Source: Streptomyces durocortorensis (GTDB taxonomy: Bacteria > Actinomycetota > Actinomycetes > Streptomycetales > Streptomycetaceae). Taken from it: a stretch of DNA of 64,000 bases. The stretch's first letter is position 1. Each line of letters begins with the position of its first letter. Position numbers and translations under genes: made by a program. The notes under the pieces were generated by a model. The model worked only from the letters and a program-made list of their open reading frames with translations. It had not been told where the DNA came from and did not search any database. Below, in pieces: positions 62,801 to 64,000 of the stretch. Location of the stretch: assembly GCF_031760065.1 (NCBI RefSeq), contig NZ_CP134500.1, positions 6,758,001 to 6,822,000 of the forward strand, given 5' to 3'.

Positions 62801-63241
62801 GCCCGGGAACTGGAACGGCGCGGCCGCGAGGTCGCCCATGTGGTCGTCATCGACTCCCGCCGCATCCTGGAGGCCTACGAACCGGACGAGGACGGCATCG
62901 CCGTCTTCGAGGCGGAGCTGGCCGGTCATCTGCGCAAGCACACCGGTTCCGACGCCGTCGCCGCCGAGACGCTCGCCCACGCCGCCGACTACCTCGCCTT
63001 CTGCGGGCGCACCCCCAACACCGGCACGGTCGACGCCGCGGTCAGTGTGATCACCGACCAGGAGAAGGCCGCCCTCTACGCCGCGGGTGAGCACGGCACC
63101 TGGCACGGCAGCTCCACCGGAGTCACCGCCGTACTGCGCGGCTCCGGCGTCCACGCCGACATGCTCGACCCCAAGCACCTGCCCCGCAACGCCGCGTTGG
63201 TGCGCTCGGTCCTGACGGGGGGCGCCGCCCATGGTGGATGA
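53846..63241 (+). CDS. ftdB: Iterative PKS-NRPS hybrid for polycyclic tetramate macrolactam, FtdB-like (3131 aa)
   Basis: The ATG at 53846 follows GAGGAG; codon 9 is TTA (53870-53872). Domains in order: KS (Cys184 in DTACSSS, His319 in HGTSTP, His359 in NIGH); AT (Ser638 in GHSTGEIA, with VPYHS at the specificity loop); DH (His936 in HRIQGTVVFP); a structural KR half and KR (~1455, TGAFGALGRLL; LFASVASLLTTAGQTNYAAG); ACP (Ser1773 in LGLDSLL); C (His1966-1967 in HHIVSDA); A (TSGSTGRPK at ~2454; NSYGLTEATIDSAYF); PCP (Ser2856 in LGGSSVKL); TE (Ser2976 in GYSLGG). There is no ER. My reading of the A-domain code is DVGEVGSIDK, close to ornithine codes (DVGEIGSIDK). One PKS module used repeatedly to build two polyenes joined to ornithine is the known FtdB/HSAF logic, and the TE-like domain closes the tetramate. 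Confidence 0.95.
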   Translation: MADANNRALRDKVAIIGMGCRLPGSASDHRTFWQNLMAGKDCITPTPPDRYDVATLGSRFRDKPGRLVGGRGGYIDGFDEFDPAFFGISPREADHMDPQQRKLLEVAWDALEDGGQRPADLAGGNVAVYVGAFTLDYKILQFADLGFTSLAAHTATGTMMTMVSNRISYCFDFRGPSLSVDTACSSSLVAVHLACQALKSGESDLALAGGTLLHMAPQYTVAETKGGFLSPEGRSRTFDAAADGYVRAEGVGLVALKRLEDAVRDGDRIHAVILGSGVNQDGHTNGITVPNADAQVGLIRRVCAEAGITPGDLQYMEAHGTSTPVGDPIEANALARALAIGRAPGARAYVGSVKTNIGHTESAAGIAGLIKTALCLERRQIPPHINLENLNPAIDPATLPYEIPTRPVPWPEHEGPARAGVNSFGFGGTNAHVVLEEAPPPPPDTRRANPAGRGWSILPLSARHPDALTAMATGIRGELAGENGPEVTLPDLGHTLAHRRQHLPERLCVVYSSRASLDEALAAHERGEPHPRVVRGRARASGERRTVWVFTGMGPQWWGMGRQLLGEEPVFRDALLQCDRAIAEFADWSLIEELTADESASRMDETWLAQPANFAVQVALAALWRSYGVRPDAVVGHSTGEIAAFHEAGVYSLRDAARIAVHRSRLQQTLAGTGTMLAVSLSEDEAERRVRPYSDRVSIAAVNSPTSITLAGDGATLALLAGELQAEQQFAKFLTVQVPYHSVGMELIKDELLTELAALEPRPAQVPLYPTGVGGTARGDELDAAYWWKNVRDRVRFRAAVDRVAADGHQVFLEIGPHPVLGHAIRECLDATGATGLTLPSIRRRENEPERFAASLASLHNLGAAIDWDTLQPTGRPVTLPRHPFRRDRHWTEPRPVAQVRLGRQDHPLLGRRTDRTEPTWQARLDTEALPYLADHRIQGTVVFPAAGYLEMAAQAVRRLTGGATAVLTGIDLRKALFLPDGEDRTVEVSLSLENAAFTVASAAGDDGERAVHVSGVVRTGQRRRTGPPLDAAAIRSRTVRRLEGPDCYTALAALGYDYGPAFRAVEEVWIGRGEALARIRPPRAIGDDAADHHLHPVLLDACFQTLLTPQILEGPAPGKGIRLPLSLDEAAIDPVGDQPFWAHATLLTGDADTTVGNIALHADDGTPLGRIHGFRAGDVEKAATAVARTTIDSWLAEPAWTDCPPLPEDDDVRSEPSGPAATARDHGWLVLADNGGVADAFAELAAARGERCLLVRRGAAYTGSDDGGTCTVDPASDSGLERLLADVEREGRPFRGAVLHLWNLDRPALADCDRKALVDHTGAGAYSLVALARTLLARGSGSRLHIVTRGAQPGLPGEAVEPLGAPAWGVGRVLRHQELTDRPGKLIDLDPRREPGPDGDRAEAEALLSEALAEDEEEIALRDGRRRTSRLRPAEGLTRPLPPRLREYGSYLVTGAFGALGRLLCRTLVRRGARRLILVGRTPVPPREKWAATDPATAEGRAVALLRELEALGAQTVPARLDITDEDALTGWLDAHRASGAPPVRGVFHLAGQVRDTLVTELDRPAFDAVHDPKTVGAYLLHRHLRHEPLEHFVLFASVASLLTTAGQTNYAAGNAFLDALAHHRRALGLPALSLDWGPWATGMIEELGLVEHYLHSRGMSSLSPEAGMAVLERVIGQDHAQLVVATVVDWPAFLAWYPSPPPLVADLAAAAAPPPDPASGNGFLDAFREADEKTRRTLVTERFAALCATVLRTGTDRVDPATGLGELGLDSLLAMELRARIHAELGVALPVVALLSGTPAGELAARLHDGLTALAATGTPDGTARAVELHQDERQYPLTQNQKALWFLKHLNPEGYAYNIGGAVEVNVALEPDLMFEAVRRLIARHPALRTNFPLEDGQAVQRVSPDVVPDLGLFDVQGQDWETIHATIVAEYRKPYDLARDPLVRFRLFKRAPDRWVIMKAVHHIVSDAVSTFTFIEELFAVYEALREGRQPELPPVQARYLDFLNQQNAFLAGPEAAGMLDYWRSHLPAEVPLLDLPVDKPRPAVQTHNGASAFFVLDAQLSTRVHALARAHGVTPFMVLLSAYYLLLHRYSGQDHIVVGSPVTGRTRQDFSSVYGYFVNPLPLHADLSDDPTVAELLQQVRRAVLGGLDNQEYPFVLLVEELGLQRDPSRSAVFQAMFILLTHKVATEQYGYRLEYIELPEEEGQFDITLSAYEDEAEGRFHCVLKYNTDLFLPATMRRMAAHYTRLLDRMTRAPGEQPASRLEMLGERERHRLVAEWSRPALPPAEERGEPFTPVHELIGRAAAEHPTAVALVTPSPYSDAHRLTYAELERRATGTAARLRTLGVGHGSVVVLYLDKSPDLIVTLLAVLKTGAAYLPLRPGLPAGRLASLVHNSGAALVVVADEDGREGTAALPVITVTLDALHATEPHPDGPRRSTAPDSTAYVITTSGSTGRPKAVRVSHRNLASAQAAWRAEYRLETDVRVHLQMADPSFDVFTGDLVRALCSGGTLVLADRDLLFDTTRLYRTMRQERVDCAEFVPAVVRGLMDHCDRQGLRLDFLRLLVVGSDAWSVAEYRRLGELCGPGTRLVNSYGLTEATIDSAYFEGPVDDLEPGAMVPIGRPMPHSTLHVLDAHGEPVPPGVPGELWIGGEGVALGYAGDPEQTEERFVTRTLGRAAEARPERLYRTGDIARWDAQGRVHLLGRTDGQVKLRGHRIEIGEIEAHLAQWPPLARAVVTVTTDAGGEAALCAYCVPAPGAALDARALRRHLARSLPSYMIPSHYVELPELPLTPSGKVDTAALPAPRPHGGERPHEEPATLYEVSLARHWRNLLGIEQIGLEDDFFELGGSSVKLIELLHHLRTEFGAGVPVSRLYQVTTLHGMAATVADVLHSTTAEDLPCLTFNAGGARELFCFPPAGGHGLVYRGLAGQLPEYTLIGFNYLPGDDKVARYADLIEAARPDGPCLLLGYSLGGNLAFETARELERRGREVAHVVVIDSRRILEAYEPDEDGIAVFEAELAGHLRKHTGSDAVAAETLAHAADYLAFCGRTPNTGTVDAAVSVITDQEKAALYAAGEHGTWHGSSTGVTAVLRGSGVHADMLDPKHLPRNAALVRSVLTGGAAHGG
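53870..53872 (+). other. TTA codon 9 of the megasynthase gene
   Basis: The ninth codon (Leu9) is TTA, the rare codon read by the bldA tRNA in Streptomyces. Confidence 0.9.
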
Positions 63242-64000
63242 CGACGGCACGGACTGGACCACCCGGGAGCGCGCCCCCGGCACCCCGCCCCGCGTCATCG
63301 TGATCGGTGCAGGCGTGGCCGGACTGTCCACCGGCTGCTACGGCCAGATGAGCGGAGCCAGGACCCGCGTGTTCGAGAAGCACGTGCTGCCCGGCGGCTG
63401 CTGCACCGCCTGGTCGCGCGAGGGCTATCTCTTCGACTACTGCATCGAATGGCTCATCGGTACCGCCCCGGGCAACGACGCCCACCGGGTGTGGAGCGAA
63501 CTCGGCGCCCTCGACGGCAAGACCGTCACCAACTTCGACCTGTTCAACAAGGTGGAGGACGAGCACGGCCGGTCGGTGACGTTCTACAACGACCCCGACC
63601 GCCTGGAGGCCCACCTCCTGGAGATCTCGCCCGCCGACGCCCACCTGATCCGGGCCTTCACCCGCGATCTGCGGCGTTTCATCGGCATCGAGCTGTACCC
63701 GTTCCTCACCGCGCCCGCCCTGCGGACCGTACGGGAGCGGGCGCAGACCCTGCGGACCGTCCTCCCCGCCTTCCGGCTGTTCTGGCGGACCGCCGCCACC
63801 CCGATGCACGTCTTCGCCGACCGCTTTCAGGACCCGCTGCTGCGGCGGGCCTTCCGCAACATCTTCTTCCAGGACCCGGAGGGCTTCCCGCTGCTGCCGT
63901 ACCTCTTCAACATGGCCGCCGCCCACCACGGCAACGCGGGCTTCCCGCAAGGAGGTTCGCTCGGCCTCGCCCGCTCCATCGAGGAGCGCTACCGAAGTCT
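63231..64000 (+). CDS. ftdC: FAD-dependent oxidoreductase (phytoene-desaturase-like), FtdC-like, partial
   Basis: The ATG at 63231 overlaps the megasynthase stop by 11 nt; the gene runs off the window. A dinucleotide-binding motif is at residues ~22-50 (VIVIGAGVAGLSTGCYGQMS, then FEKHVLPGGCCTAW). The segment FPQGGSLGLARSIEERY near the cut matches phytoene desaturase/carotenoid isomerase-type enzymes. In tetramate macrolactam clusters two such enzymes (FtdC, FtdD) follow FtdB and form the carbocycles of the polycycle. Later genes should lie beyond the right edge. Confidence 0.88.
   Translation, partial: MVDDDGTDWTTRERAPGTPPRVIVIGAGVAGLSTGCYGQMSGARTRVFEKHVLPGGCCTAWSREGYLFDYCIEWLIGTAPGNDAHRVWSELGALDGKTVTNFDLFNKVEDEHGRSVTFYNDPDRLEAHLLEISPADAHLIRAFTRDLRRFIGIELYPFLTAPALRTVRERAQTLRTVLPAFRLFWRTAATPMHVFADRFQDPLLRRAFRNIFFQDPEGFPLLPYLFNMAAAHHGNAGFPQGGSLGLARSIEERYRS

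Noticed and set aside
59180..63331. 1383-codon frame antisense to the megasynthase, and a 1031-codon frame at 55799-58894
   Set aside because: Both are shadows of the PKS-NRPS coding strand with no domain resemblance.

Overview
The window reads as chromosomal DNA of a Streptomyces (or close actinomycete). G+C is very high with strong third-position bias, so long shadow frames lie antisense to nearly every gene. Shine-Dalgarno sites are GGAGG-like, GTG/TTG starts are common, TTA codons are rare, and the families (ECF sigma/anti-sigma pairs, CHRD, DUF4383, polycyclic tetramate PKS-NRPS) are typical of the genus. I found no tRNA, rRNA, CRISPR array, insertion sequence or phage gene.

1-17 kb: an envelope/secretion regulon. 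It holds a secreted LysM-like protein (partial), a 2029-aa repeat-rich putative type VII cargo, two small WXG100-like proteins that share a C-terminal motif, a long FHA-bearing EssC-like triple ATPase, a conserved unknown, a lipoprotein, a two-domain CHRD protein, a DUF1996 protein, and an ECF sigma factor with its zinc-finger anti-sigma. Seven promoter-like sites, TGAACC(G/C)-15 bp-CGT(GTG/TGG/TAG), all with the same spacing, precede six of these genes or operons and the sigma gene itself, so the region looks like one autoregulated ECF regulon.

17.5-25 kb: a sulfur/PLP operon (Y4yA-like decarboxylase, cysteine synthase-rhodanese fusion, SufS-like desulfurase; the first gene has a TTA codon) followed by zinc-homeostasis genes: a methyltransferase, a His-rich protein, a COG0523 GTPase and a cysteine-free ribosomal protein L32. 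Three Zur-like boxes precede the zinc genes. Remnants of a GNAT acetyltransferase and of a ribosomal protein S18 paralogue lie between them.

25-35.3 kb: an unusual biosynthetic locus. One arm encodes an aminoacyl-tRNA-synthetase-like amino acid:carrier-protein ligase, a carrier protein, a phosphopantetheinyl transferase and a free-standing condensation enzyme. The divergent arm encodes two ABC exporters, a PhyH-type oxygenase and a DUF6271-like protein. I cannot match it to a known product, and it is my main candidate for an undescribed system.

35.3-52.3 kb: mostly housekeeping or accessory genes with clear operators: a NUDIX / NAD-kinase-like / SPFH operon, SDR, TetR-PAP2 pair, DMT transporter, PadR, 2,4-dienoyl-CoA reductase, DoxX, MMPL-MarR, fasciclin, DUF4383, a MerR/CarH-like regulator and a cysteine-desulfurase-like protein.

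52.8-64 kb: the start of a polycyclic tetramate macrolactam cluster: FtdA-like sterol desaturase, FtdB-like KS-AT-DH-KR-ACP-C-A-PCP-TE megasynthase (ornithine-type A domain, TTA at codon 9) and an FtdC-like FAD oxidoreductase cut by the window edge.
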